Source: Planctomycetota bacterium (GTDB lineage: Bacteria > Planctomycetota > Phycisphaerae > UBA1845 > UTPLA1). Taken from it: 64,000 nt of DNA. The position numbers were made by a program, and so were the translations under genes. The notes below the pieces were generated by a model. It was given only the letters and a program-made list of their open reading frames with translations. It did not search any database and was not told the DNA's origin. The stretch covers positions 62,001 to 126,000 of the forward strand of contig QEVG01000009.1 in assembly GCA_003576905.1 (NCBI GenBank). The letters run 5' to 3'. Positions within the stretch are counted from its first letter, which is position 1. Each line of letters opens with the position of its first letter. Shown here in pieces: positions 40,940 to 49,572 of the stretch.

Positions 40940-42168
40940 TTCGATTCGGCTCGGGAAGCGGGCTGGGTCGCCGCGGCCGCGCGGGTGATCCCCTCCGCGC
41001 TCAGGATTCTGACGATTCCCTCGGCGGCGACGCGGCACCCCGCGGCGTTCCAGTGCGGGTCGTCCTCGAAGCAGGTCGGGAAGACCGACGTTTTCTCAAA
41101 ATCCTCCAGTAGGGAATAGCACGGATAATCCACGCGCGCACGCAGCGCGGCCAGCCATTTGAACGGCTCCTTCACGTAGGGCCCCATCACCGTGTACGAC
41201 GCCTTCTCCCAGCTCTTCGGCGCTTCGCGATAGCTGTACTGAAAATGCCGGGGCAACATGACGAGAATGAACTTCGCGCCCAGTGTATCGCGGCTGAAAT
41301 CGACGATCCTCTGGAGGTTGCGCTCGGTTTCCTGCATGTCGAGTATGGACTCCTCCAGCGGCTGATTGGTCACAAAGAACCGCATCACCGGCAGCGGGCG
41401 CGTCAGCCCGCGCTTCGCGCGCCAGAGAATGTTCAGCCACGTCGATTCGTGCAGTTCCTGTAGTGCCCCGCGCAGACCGAACTGCATCAACAGATACGCT
41501 GTGGGCGACTTTTCCCAGTATCCGACGTTTGACAGCGACCGGACGTCGTCGCCGAAGTCCGTCATGTCCAGGCACATGATCACCAGTTTCGGCTTGTATT
41601 TTTCTCCGATGTCCTTGAGCAGCCGGAGCGAGGGGCCCGGCGACGAGGAAATCCATCCGAAGTTGATGCACCGCGCGTCCAGGGCCGGGTCCCGGTCGCG
41701 CAGGATTGCCTCGACCTGCGCCGGGAAGCTTTCTTCGTAAGGGAGTTTCGCGCCATAAGTGAAGGAATCGCCCAGGAACACGATGTTGTAGGTCCTGTCG
41801 GTGTAGTGGTCGGCCTCGTATGGACAGCGGATTCCGTCCGAGTTGATTCCCCGGCTCTTATCCGGTTTGAGCCGATGGTCGGCGCCTTCATCAAAGACCC
41901 GCGCAAACTGTGCCTTGAGGATGATCTTTCCAAAGTGCTCAAACGCGACGAAGCATGCCACGGAGCTTACGACCAGCACAATCACGCGCGGGTTTCGCCG
42001 AAAGACGATCTCGTACAATACATAGGCGAGAAGGCCGACCACCAGCGTCGTGATGACTTTGTCAAATAGCAGGGCCGCGGCGACAAAACAGAGGGCCAGG
42101 TACGACAACCGATGAGGCTTTCGCATGGCGCGATCGGCGCCGGGCGGTGCGATGCGAGGCTGGTTCAT
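40936..42168 (-). CDS. Membrane-anchored SGNH/GDSL-like hydrolase
   Basis: A 410-aa protein. Two N-terminal membrane helices (LALCFVAAALLFDKVITTLVVGLLAYVLYEIVF and VIVLVVSSVACFVAF) are followed by an SGNH domain. The GDSFTYG motif holds the nucleophile Ser135, INFGWISSSPG follows, and the Asp/His pair is in CFEDDPHWNAAG. The same architecture is seen in envelope acyl- or glycan-deacetylases of planctomycetes. The ATG at 42168 overlaps the fpg stop (ATGA). The coupling to a DNA-repair gene probably has no functional meaning. The substrate is unknown, perhaps an acetylated envelope polysaccharide. Confidence 0.82.
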   Translation of the reverse strand: MNQPRIAPPGADRAMRKPHRLSYLALCFVAAALLFDKVITTLVVGLLAYVLYEIVFRRNPRVIVLVVSSVACFVAFEHFGKIILKAQFARVFDEGADHRLKPDKSRGINSDGIRCPYEADHYTDRTYNIVFLGDSFTYGAKLPYEESFPAQVEAILRDRDPALDARCINFGWISSSPGPSLRLLKDIGEKYKPKLVIMCLDMTDFGDDVRSLSNVGYWEKSPTAYLLMQFGLRGALQELHESTWLNILWRAKRGLTRPLPVMRFFVTNQPLEESILDMQETERNLQRIVDFSRDTLGAKFILVMLPRHFQYSYREAPKSWEKASYTVMGPYVKEPFKWLAALRARVDYPCYSLLEDFEKTSVFPTCFEDDPHWNAAGCRVAAEGIVRILSAEGITRAAAATQPASRAESN

Positions 42169-43019
42169 CGCCGCACCCTTCGCTTCTGACAGCCCGGACA
42201 GGTATGCGTCGATCGGCCCGCAACAATGGAGCGGGCGATTGTGCGTCCGCACCTGCCGCACCGCTCGCCCTCTCTCCCATAGACGCGGTGAAGTTTCTGA
42301 AACGTGCCGGCCTGCCCGTCGGCGTTTCGATATTCGCGCAGCGTGGACCCGCCAAACGCGATCGCCGATTTAAGCGTGGATCGGATCGCAGCCGCCAGCT
42401 TGCGCACCTGCGCGTCGGACAGCCGGCAGGCCGGCGTGCCGGGATGAATCCCGGCACGATAAAGCGCCTCGTCGCAGTAGATGTTTCCAAGCCCGCTGAT
42501 GGCGTGCTGGTCGAGGAGGAGCGCCTTTACCTGCCTTCGCCGGCGCAGGATCTCGCGGAACCGAGGGAGGCCGATGTCCAGTGCATCCGGGCCCAGCGGC
42601 GCGAGGTCGCGCTCGCCGTCACCTTCGGCACACGAAAACGGATCCGTCTCGGGATCTTCGTAATACCAGATGCCGCCGAATCTCCGGGGATCGCGAAATC
42701 TCAATTCATCTTCGCGCCCTTCACACCGGATGCACACGTGCGTATGTGAAAGAAGAGGGGCGTCCCACGGATCGAGAGTCAGTCGCCCGCTCATGCCAAG
42801 GTGAATGACGACGACGCCATGCGGCGAAAGCCGGATCGCCAGACGCTTGCCGCGCCGATCGATCGAGGCAATCGTCCGGCCCACCGCGCACGCGGCCAGT
42901 TCGCGCCCGCCATGATGAATCACGTCGTCGCGGAGGACGCGCAGCGATGATACGCGGGCATCTCTCAGCTCGGTTTGAAGCCGCGTGGCAATGGTGTGAA
43001 CTTCCGGCAGCTCAGGCAT
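42165..43019 (-). CDS. mutM: Formamidopyrimidine-DNA glycosylase (MutM)
   Basis: Removes 8-oxoguanine and formamidopyrimidines from DNA and cuts the abasic site. The N-terminus MPELPEVHTI has the catalytic Pro2 and Glu3. Further marks are IHLGMSGRL, DPRRFG, the helix-two-turn-helix around GLGNIYCDEALYRAGIHP, and the zinc finger at the end: CGRCGRTI, then CPGCQKRRVR. Length, 284 aa, is normal. It is divergent from the mannose-6-phosphate isomerase gene and upstream of the SGNH hydrolase, with which it overlaps by four bases. I see nothing unusual in it. Confidence 0.95.
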   Translation of the reverse strand: MPELPEVHTIATRLQTELRDARVSSLRVLRDDVIHHGGRELAACAVGRTIASIDRRGKRLAIRLSPHGVVVIHLGMSGRLTLDPWDAPLLSHTHVCIRCEGREDELRFRDPRRFGGIWYYEDPETDPFSCAEGDGERDLAPLGPDALDIGLPRFREILRRRRQVKALLLDQHAISGLGNIYCDEALYRAGIHPGTPACRLSDAQVRKLAAAIRSTLKSAIAFGGSTLREYRNADGQAGTFQKLHRVYGREGERCGRCGRTIARSIVAGRSTHTCPGCQKRRVRR

Positions 43020-43147
43020 GCCTCCATGCTAAATTCGCCCCCGACAAAGGAAAAGCGTCTCGCCGTTTCGCTCGAACAAGGGCGGTACCCGCCCGTGAGC
43101 AATGCCCGCGATTCAAGTGCGGTCGCCAAACAGCTACAATCCGTCCG

Positions 43148-44251
43148 ATGTACGTTTGTCCGCTTGTCTTTGAGCCCATTCTTCGCCCCAAGGTCTGGGG
43201 TGGCCGCAGGCTCGCGCAGATTTTCGGCAAGCCGCTGCCCCCCGACGAGCCCATCGGCGAGTCGTGGGAGTGTTCCGACCTGCCTTCCGGCCAGTCCATC
43301 GTGGCAAGAGGCCCCCAGAAGGGTCGTACGTTGCACGAACTGCTGAAACTTTGGGGCAGCGCCCTCACCGGCCGCGCCCGACTTGTCGACGGGCGATTCC
43401 CCCTCCTGATCAAGTTCCTGGACGCGGTTGAAAACCTGAGCATTCAGGTTCACCCCGACCGCGTCGCCATGAATAGCCTTGGCCTGAGCCATGGCCTGAA
43501 GGACGAAGCCTGGCATATTCTCGATGCGGCGCCCGGCGCCGTCATTTTTCGCGGATTGCAGGAGGGGGTGTCGTCCGCGGACTTCTCCGCCGCTCTTGCG
43601 GCGTCGCCGCGTGAATCCGTCGGGCTGCTGAAAAGGACGCCGGTCAAGCCGGGCGATTCGTTTTACATTCCCGGCGGGACGGTGCATGCCCTGGGAGCAG
43701 GGGTCGTGGCGGCTGAGATTCAGACTCCGTCGGATGTCACGTTCCGGCTGTACGACTGGGATCGCAGCCGGCCGTCCGGCGATGCGGGTCTGCACGTGCA
43801 ACAGGGGCTGGCGTGCCTGGGCCGCGCTCCCGATCCTGCCAGATTCGAGCGCCGCTCTCATGTCACGAGCATCTTTACGACGGTGACGCGGCTGGTCGAT
43901 TGCAGGGGTTTTCGGCTCGAGCGTGTTCGATTCCTGGGCGAAATCGAGCAGCCGATTCCCTATGCCGAACTCGTTGTGTGGATCGTCCTGGAAGGCCGCG
44001 GAGAGATTCGATACGGCGCCGGCGGCGTCGAAACATTTCAGCGAGGAGAGGTCGTGGTATTGCCCGCCGCGCTTGCTGAGCCGCGCCTGCGAACGCAATC
44101 CGACTGTGTGTGGCTCGAGGTGACGATCCCAGTTGAATCGGACCTGGCGGACTACGATCGACCGAGTGCCGCCGCGCTCCAGGCGCCGGAGGGCACGGCC
44201 GCCAGCCCGATTTCGCTGCGGATCTCTGCACGGCCAAAACCGGAACCGTGA
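43148..44251 (+). CDS. manA: Class I mannose-6-phosphate isomerase (short form)
   Basis: Zinc enzyme that interconverts mannose 6-phosphate and fructose 6-phosphate. Starting at ATG 43148 the N-terminus LVFEPILRPKVWGGRRL is the family opening, with GESWECSDLPSG next. The metal site is in LSIQVHPD (Gln, His) and at GTVHALGAGVVAAEIQTPSDVTFRLYDWDR (His, Glu). A cupin-like C-terminal half follows. 367 aa fits the Bacillus-type short enzyme. The frame is open to 42947, but that part is unlike the family. It is divergent from mutM by about 130 bases. Confidence 0.92.
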   Translation: MYVCPLVFEPILRPKVWGGRRLAQIFGKPLPPDEPIGESWECSDLPSGQSIVARGPQKGRTLHELLKLWGSALTGRARLVDGRFPLLIKFLDAVENLSIQVHPDRVAMNSLGLSHGLKDEAWHILDAAPGAVIFRGLQEGVSSADFSAALAASPRESVGLLKRTPVKPGDSFYIPGGTVHALGAGVVAAEIQTPSDVTFRLYDWDRSRPSGDAGLHVQQGLACLGRAPDPARFERRSHVTSIFTTVTRLVDCRGFRLERVRFLGEIEQPIPYAELVVWIVLEGRGEIRYGAGGVETFQRGEVVVLPAALAEPRLRTQSDCVWLEVTIPVESDLADYDRPSAAALQAPEGTAASPISLRISARPKPEP

Positions 44252-44285
44252 ATCCGTCAGTCAATGGGAATCCCGCCTCCCGGTA

Positions 44286-44921
44286 TCAATTCGGCGGGGC
44301 GTACTTCTTCGGGTTGTCCTGCCGGGCCTGCCGCGCGAGATGTTCCGCGTCGTCCTCCTTCATCCAAACGATCCGATACCCCTCGGTCGTGTTCATCAGG
44401 ACATGTCGTCCGATGGAGAAGCTCGTCAGGTGCCGGTCTCGGCAAACGGCTAGGGGTATGGACTCGCCGGCCTTGGGAATCTGCGTCCAGTTGCGAACGA
44501 TGAGATCGTAGTGGAGCGCGGAGGTGCCTCCCCCTGGCGTTTCAAACTGGTCCCACTGCTGTTCGAGCAGTTCGGGGTGTTGCTCGGAGAGTTTGTATTT
44601 CTCCGCCAGTTCCATGTAGTGCTGGAGCGACTCCCGGCACTCACGCCGGCGCGTCTCGCCGCGGCTGTAGAGCACCGCCCCAAACACCACGACGCCGCCG
44701 ATCAGGAGCCACGCCATCCGCCGCCAGAACGTGACCTTCTTGTTCAACGCCCGCGTCTGCGCGACGAGGTCCATCGAATCGTTGTGGGACGGGAGCTTGT
44801 CGAGCGGCGCGTTGGGGCTCATGAGGGGGTCCGATCCCGGCGATTCGAGTCGGCTGACGGGCACACCGCGCCCGGCCTCGGCTTGGTTCAGAGAGTGTAT
44901 CGGCTTGTCGGGGCGGCTCAA
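44286..44921 (-). CDS. Single-pass membrane protein of unknown function
   Basis: A 211-aa protein. A basic N-terminal region with KKVTFWRRMAWLLIGGVVVFGAVLYSRGE holds one transmembrane helix near residues 67-85. A soluble domain of about 120 residues follows (LQHYMELAEKYKLSEQHPELLEQQWDQF and SFSIGRHVLMNTTEGYRIVWMKEDDAEHLA). I do not recognise the family, and no catalytic motif is visible. The start may be the ATG at 44921 or internal ones at residues 34 or 50. It is divergent from the radical SAM gene and convergent with manA, so it is probably its own transcription unit. Confidence 0.65.
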   Translation of the reverse strand: MSRPDKPIHSLNQAEAGRGVPVSRLESPGSDPLMSPNAPLDKLPSHNDSMDLVAQTRALNKKVTFWRRMAWLLIGGVVVFGAVLYSRGETRRRECRESLQHYMELAEKYKLSEQHPELLEQQWDQFETPGGGTSALHYDLIVRNWTQIPKAGESIPLAVCRDRHLTSFSIGRHVLMNTTEGYRIVWMKEDDAEHLARQARQDNPKKYAPPN

Positions 44922-45053
44922 CAGGCCTTTCGCTCGGGGTGCTTTGCATCAGCCCGGCAGACGCTTTTCCCCGGTCGTGTTCCGCCTGCATCTTCTGATT
45001 CGGCTACGATTTAGGTTGCAGCCGGGGCCGATCGCGGCTATCTTCCCCGAACT

Positions 45054-46940
45054 ATGGAACTACCCAAAAGACCCTTGGGAGATGAGTACGTCCGCCCCGG
45101 TGGCTTCCGGGAGATCTGCCAGCGTCTCGCCGCCGATCCCAGAATGGGGGAGCTGACCGCGCAGGTCATGTACGCCTTTGACCGCCGGACCCGGCTGCTC
45201 CCGTTCCTTTTTGCGGATTGGCGGATCATTCCCGCCGGCGTCCGCGCCATTACCGACAGCCTCCATGCCGCCGGGCTGAAGGACTCGCGCATCGTCTTTC
45301 AGCTTTGGTCCCCGAATGTGAAGCCTTCGCGCTCGCTGATTAACGGGAAAACTCCGGATATCCTCCTGATCAGCAGCATGCAGATTCATGCGCTCGAAGC
45401 GTACAAGCTCATTGCCGACGCCTGCACGATTCCCGAGGATCGCCGCCCGTTGATTCTTTGCGGCGGCCCCAAGTCCATCTACGAGCCCTGGGATAATTTC
45501 GCCCTTGGCGACCGCGGCGAGATTAACGCCGATTGTGCCATAACAGGTGAGTCCTATGTCCTGTTGGACATGCTCGAACGCGTCCTCGCGTTCAAGGGGC
45601 CCGGCGAGTCCCTTCGCCGCGCGTTCCTCCGGGCACGCGACAGCCGGGCACTTGAGGATGTCCCGGGGCTTGTGTATCGGGTCGACCCGCCGGGCGGCCG
45701 CGAGGCGCATCTGGTGGACACCGGCATTCAGCGGCTTGTTCAGTACCTCGACGAGCTGCCGATACCCCTTGCGGCGTTTTCCCGCGTCGAGCCTCCCCAC
45801 AAGCGCGAGACGCTCTCTCCGCGCCCTGTGCCGAAGGAGGAGATTTACAAGCGCTCGCGCATTACCTCGCTGATCATGACGCAGGGCTGCAAATTCCGGT
45901 GCAGCTACTGCCCGATTCCGGCTTACAACCAGAACTCGTTCCGCTTTAAGAGTCCTGAACGCCTGGCGGATGAAATGACCATCCTCAACCAGGAACTCGG
46001 CCTGCGCAACTTCTTTGGGACGGACGACAACTTCCTCAATCGGCGCGACACCGTGGAGGAAATCGTTGAGTACATGTCCAAGCGGCGCATCGACGGGCAC
46101 CGCATTCACAAAAAGGTCCGCTGGGCGACCGAGGCCACGATTCATGATGCTTACAAGTGCATCGACCTGATGCCGAGAATGCGTCAGTCCGGCATGCGCG
46201 CCTTGTGGTTCGGAGTTGAAGACCTCACCGGCACGATGGTCAAGAAGGGTCAGGCCGGCAGCAAGACCGCCGAGGTCTTCGCCGAGATGAACAACAACGG
46301 CCTCTGCCCGATGCCGATGATGATGCATCACGACGGCCAGCCCCTTTACACGCCTGGCAGCCTCTACGGCCTGGTGAATCAGGTGCGGTACCTGCGCAAG
46401 CACGGGGCCATCAGCGTGCAGATCACGGTCCTGACACCCGCCGTCGGCACCAATTTCTTTGACAAGCCATACACCGACGGCATGGTCTTCAAGAATGTCG
46501 CCGGCCGCCGCGTTGATGAGGCCCGTTTCGACGGCAATCACGTGGTCGCCACCAATGAAGCCCGGCCCTGGCTCAAGCAGTGGAACCTTATTCTGGGCTA
46601 TGGCGCTTTCTATAACCCCCTGAGCCTGCTCGGGGCCATGCTCATGCCCAAGCGCCGCCTTTCCGGCGCCGATATTGGCATGCAGTTCATCGGAATGGCC
46701 GCCCTTGCCAAGACGACGCTGGATTCCCTGGTCTGGTCCTGGCGCCTCTGGTGGGGGCCCATCGAGCGCTGCACCGTCGTGCCGGGCTCCAAGCTCCCGA
46801 TCGTCAAGGCCCGTCCCAACGAGATCGAGACCAAGCGTCCGACGGCGATTCCGCCTGATTCGCTCGAAGTCTGGCAGAGCCGCATGAAGACGCCCAAGCC
46901 CCAGGACGGAATTCCGCTGCCGATTCTTGCCGCCGGTTGA
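45054..46940 (+). CDS. B12-binding-type radical SAM protein of unknown substrate
   Basis: A 628-aa enzyme. The N-terminal part (residues 1-240) has the order of a B12-binding fold (TPDILLISSMQIHALEAYKLIADAC, LILCGGPKSIYEP) but lacks the usual DxHxxG sequence, so cobalamin binding is uncertain. The radical SAM cluster motif is Cys279-x3-Cys283-x2-Cys286 (TQGCKFRCSYCPIP), followed by KSPERLADEMTILNQELGLRNFFGTDDNFLNRRDT and a TIM-barrel pattern. A C-terminal region of about 120 residues with hydrophobic LLGAMLMPKRRLSG is extra. Relatives act on lipids or secondary metabolites. The neighbours do not identify a pathway. Confidence 0.85.
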   Translation: MELPKRPLGDEYVRPGGFREICQRLAADPRMGELTAQVMYAFDRRTRLLPFLFADWRIIPAGVRAITDSLHAAGLKDSRIVFQLWSPNVKPSRSLINGKTPDILLISSMQIHALEAYKLIADACTIPEDRRPLILCGGPKSIYEPWDNFALGDRGEINADCAITGESYVLLDMLERVLAFKGPGESLRRAFLRARDSRALEDVPGLVYRVDPPGGREAHLVDTGIQRLVQYLDELPIPLAAFSRVEPPHKRETLSPRPVPKEEIYKRSRITSLIMTQGCKFRCSYCPIPAYNQNSFRFKSPERLADEMTILNQELGLRNFFGTDDNFLNRRDTVEEIVEYMSKRRIDGHRIHKKVRWATEATIHDAYKCIDLMPRMRQSGMRALWFGVEDLTGTMVKKGQAGSKTAEVFAEMNNNGLCPMPMMMHHDGQPLYTPGSLYGLVNQVRYLRKHGAISVQITVLTPAVGTNFFDKPYTDGMVFKNVAGRRVDEARFDGNHVVATNEARPWLKQWNLILGYGAFYNPLSLLGAMLMPKRRLSGADIGMQFIGMAALAKTTLDSLVWSWRLWWGPIERCTVVPGSKLPIVKARPNEIETKRPTAIPPDSLEVWQSRMKTPKPQDGIPLPILAAG

Positions 46941-47037
46941 ACGAATCCACCCGATCCGGGCACTTGAGAATACCGTCGCCTTCCGCGTGCGCCGCTTCCT
47001 CCTACGGATTTCCGGCTCGATCGGTTAAGCTGCGGAA

Positions 47038-47367
47038 ATGCCCACCGATAAAGGCGTCGTCGTTTCGTTTCGCGTGGATCGCCATCTTGCCCGGGTCCTC
47101 CGCAAGGTCCCCGACAAGTCCTCCTTCATTCGTGATGTCATTCTCCGCAGCTTCTATGAGACCTGTCCGGTCTGTCGCGGCCGTGGCATCCTGCCCGCCG
47201 AGTTGTCGCGCTGGGCGACGCGTCAACTCAGGGCCTCGCGCGCCGATCAATGTGTTTGCTGCCTCTACGGGTATCCGGCTTCCACGCAGCGCCGCCGTAA
47301 GCGGCCTGAAAAGCGGCCGCGCGCGTTCGTGTGTTCGCACTGCCGCCAACACGAGCACGCCCATTGA
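47038..47367 (+). CDS. Small ribbon-helix-helix protein with zinc-ribbon Cys pairs
   Basis: A 109-aa protein. The N-terminal VVVSFRVDRHLARVLRKVPDKSSFIRDVILRSF (residues 7-39) has the beta-strand, helix, helix pattern of a ribbon-helix-helix DNA-binding domain. It continues with Cys pairs: ETCPVCRGRG, QCVCCLYG and VCSHCRQHEHAH, enough for one or two zinc sites. The middle and end are basic. It is probably a small metal-stabilised regulator; RHH proteins bind DNA as dimers. The next gene begins about 130 bases after its stop. I cannot name a family, and the reading depends on pattern only. Confidence 0.65.
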   Translation: MPTDKGVVVSFRVDRHLARVLRKVPDKSSFIRDVILRSFYETCPVCRGRGILPAELSRWATRQLRASRADQCVCCLYGYPASTQRRRKRPEKRPRAFVCSHCRQHEHAH

Positions 47368-47501
47368 CGGTCGTCATTTTTTTTGAGCATGAATTGCGCG
47401 CCGAGACTCCCTCCGACCGGCGCCGATTGCGATCCGGCACGGCGAGTCTCATACCTATCCGGCTTTTCAGCCATTCGACCTTGACGCTATGCTACTTCGC
47501 C

Positions 47502-49487
47502 ATGTCCATGGATGGTGAAGCCAAAGCCCGCCAGGTACGTGCCCCGGTCGACGGCGCCGGGGCCTCCCTGCTGACCAATCGCAATTTCATTCTGCTTCTT
47601 GTTGCCTATGGAGTGTCGGCCTTCGGCGATCACCTCTCCGAAATGGCCCTGCTGAAGATGCAGAACGCCCTCGATCCCGGCGTGACCGACGTCACCCGGC
47701 GACAGGCGATCATGCTCTTCGTCTTCATGTTCCCCTTCTTCGTCTTCGGTCCGGCTTTCGGGACGCTCGCGGATCGGCTGCCGCGCAAGTGGATCATGGT
47801 CGCCGCGGATGCCATCCGCGCGGTCATCATCTTTGAAATGGTATTCATCCTGACGCGGATTCACCGCTGGCTCGAGCCGGGCCTTCCGGACGACGCGCCA
47901 CTTTCCATGGCCGTCGCAATGCTTCCGCTGGCACTGCTCGGCATTTTCGCCGCCATGTTCTCGCCTGCCCGGCTCGCCCTGCTCCCGACGCTCATTCGCC
48001 AGGATCAGATTGTCCGGGCGAATGCCTCCACGGCCGGGCTCGGCATGATTGCCAGCATCGCCTCGGCCGTCGTCGGCGGCCTGCTGGTTCAGCACTTTTC
48101 GGTTACGGCCAATTTCCGGCTCGACGCGTTGACCTTCGTTATCAGCGGCATGTGCATACTTCTCATCCGCCCGCCCGCGATCGCCCACGGTCGCGCGGGG
48201 AGTGGCCACGGTCTATCCGCCGTGATGGACGGCTTCCGGTACGTCCGGCGACATCGCCGCGTCGCGGAGATCATTCTCATCTCGGCGATACTCTGGGCCG
48301 GAGCGTCGATCATGCGCAGCGTGATTCCCGCTCTGGTAAAGGACGTCTTCGGAGGCAGTTACGCCGACATCGGCATCTACCAGGGGCTTCTCGGCGGTGG
48401 CATCCTGCTCGGATCGATCATCCTCACCCTCCTCGGCTCATCCCTTCGCAGCGAGCTGGCTATCTCCTGGTCGCTGAAGCTCGCCGGCGTCAGCGGCCTG
48501 CTGGTCGCCGCCGCGGTGCAGTTCCGCTGGCATCAGGCCGTCGCGGGGACGGGCCTCCTGCTGATCGGGGTCTTCGGCGCCGGAATCCAGGTCAGTGTCA
48601 ACGCGCTCTTGCAGCGCATCACGCCCGACTACATTCGCGGCCGCATCTTCGGTGTTCACGACCTGTGCACCATGAGCGGACTTCTCCTTGCCACCGGTCT
48701 CCTGGGCATTCCCAATTGGCCGAGCATCGACCGGCACATCGCCTGGATTGCCGGCCTCACGTCGCTCGCCTTGTTTCTGGCGGGCCTCTGGACGACCCTG
48801 CTTCGGTTGCGCCGCGGCCGGTTCGGCCGCGCGATTACGTTCGTACGAAACGTCAACGAGTTTTACTGCCGCCTCTGGCCGCGCGTTCGGCGCGAGGGCA
48901 TCTGCACGATTCCGGCCGAGGGGCCCGTCATCGTCGCTGCGAACCACGTCAGCACGCTTGACCCGTTTCTGCTCTCGGCGACGTCTCCCAACCGCTACGT
49001 CAGCTTCATGATCGCCCGTGAGTTCGCGGAGATTCCCCTCTTCCGCCGACTTGTCGAACTCGTCGAGTGTGTGCCGGTCAACCGGACAGGCATCGATGTG
49101 GCTTCGATGAAGGCCGCACTGCGCCATCTCGAACGGGGGCGCTGCCTGGGGATTTTCCCGCAGGGTCGAATCCAGTTCCCCGGCGAAGAAGTCGAGATTC
49201 GCGAGGGCGTCGCGCTCATGGCGCTGCGCTCCGGCGCTCTCGTTGTGCCCGCCTATATTCACGGCGTGACGCAGCGGGCTTTCGGTGATTCAAAATATGG
49301 CGATTTCTTCAGCCTCGTCGCGCCGTTTCTCCGGCGGCACCACGCGCGCGTGCGATTCGGCGCGCCGGTTGACCTGTCCCCGTGGAAGGGTCGTGAAAGG
49401 GACAAGGAGGCCTATCGCGAAGCGGCCGAGTTGATCATGACGCGCATCCTCGCCCTGGCGGACGGAGGAAGCCGGTCGCACAAATGA
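47502..49487 (+). CDS. MFS transporter fused to a PlsC-type acyltransferase (LplT-Aas-like)
   Basis: A 661-aa membrane protein. The first 440 residues form an MFS transporter with about 12 helices (LTNRNFILLLVAYGVSAFGDHLSEMAL; FGTLADRLPRKWIMVAADAIRA; QVSVNALLQRITPDYIRGRIFG). The last 220 residues form a 1-acyl-glycerophosphate acyltransferase domain with the HxxxxD motif in VAANHVSTLDPF and the acceptor motif in LGIFPQGRIQFPG. The pairing matches lysophospholipid import and re-acylation (LplT and Aas), here in one polypeptide without the Aas ligase part. I start at ATG 47502, since the open frame runs back into unrelated residues. Confidence 0.88.
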   Translation: MSMDGEAKARQVRAPVDGAGASLLTNRNFILLLVAYGVSAFGDHLSEMALLKMQNALDPGVTDVTRRQAIMLFVFMFPFFVFGPAFGTLADRLPRKWIMVAADAIRAVIIFEMVFILTRIHRWLEPGLPDDAPLSMAVAMLPLALLGIFAAMFSPARLALLPTLIRQDQIVRANASTAGLGMIASIASAVVGGLLVQHFSVTANFRLDALTFVISGMCILLIRPPAIAHGRAGSGHGLSAVMDGFRYVRRHRRVAEIILISAILWAGASIMRSVIPALVKDVFGGSYADIGIYQGLLGGGILLGSIILTLLGSSLRSELAISWSLKLAGVSGLLVAAAVQFRWHQAVAGTGLLLIGVFGAGIQVSVNALLQRITPDYIRGRIFGVHDLCTMSGLLLATGLLGIPNWPSIDRHIAWIAGLTSLALFLAGLWTTLLRLRRGRFGRAITFVRNVNEFYCRLWPRVRREGICTIPAEGPVIVAANHVSTLDPFLLSATSPNRYVSFMIAREFAEIPLFRRLVELVECVPVNRTGIDVASMKAALRHLERGRCLGIFPQGRIQFPGEEVEIREGVALMALRSGALVVPAYIHGVTQRAFGDSKYGDFFSLVAPFLRRHHARVRFGAPVDLSPWKGRERDKEAYREAAELIMTRILALADGGSRSHK

Positions 49488-49572
49488 TGCGATGCGCGGA
49501 GTTCTTTCGCCCTTTCGCCGTCAAGAGATGCCAGACACAGGCCGTCGCGGGCAACTGGACGAAGTACCCTTG

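Noticed and set aside
47354-47392. A terminator after the RHH-like gene (TGAC-GGTC-GTCA followed by T residues)
   Set aside because: The stem is only four base pairs, too weak to call, and the next gene begins shortly after.
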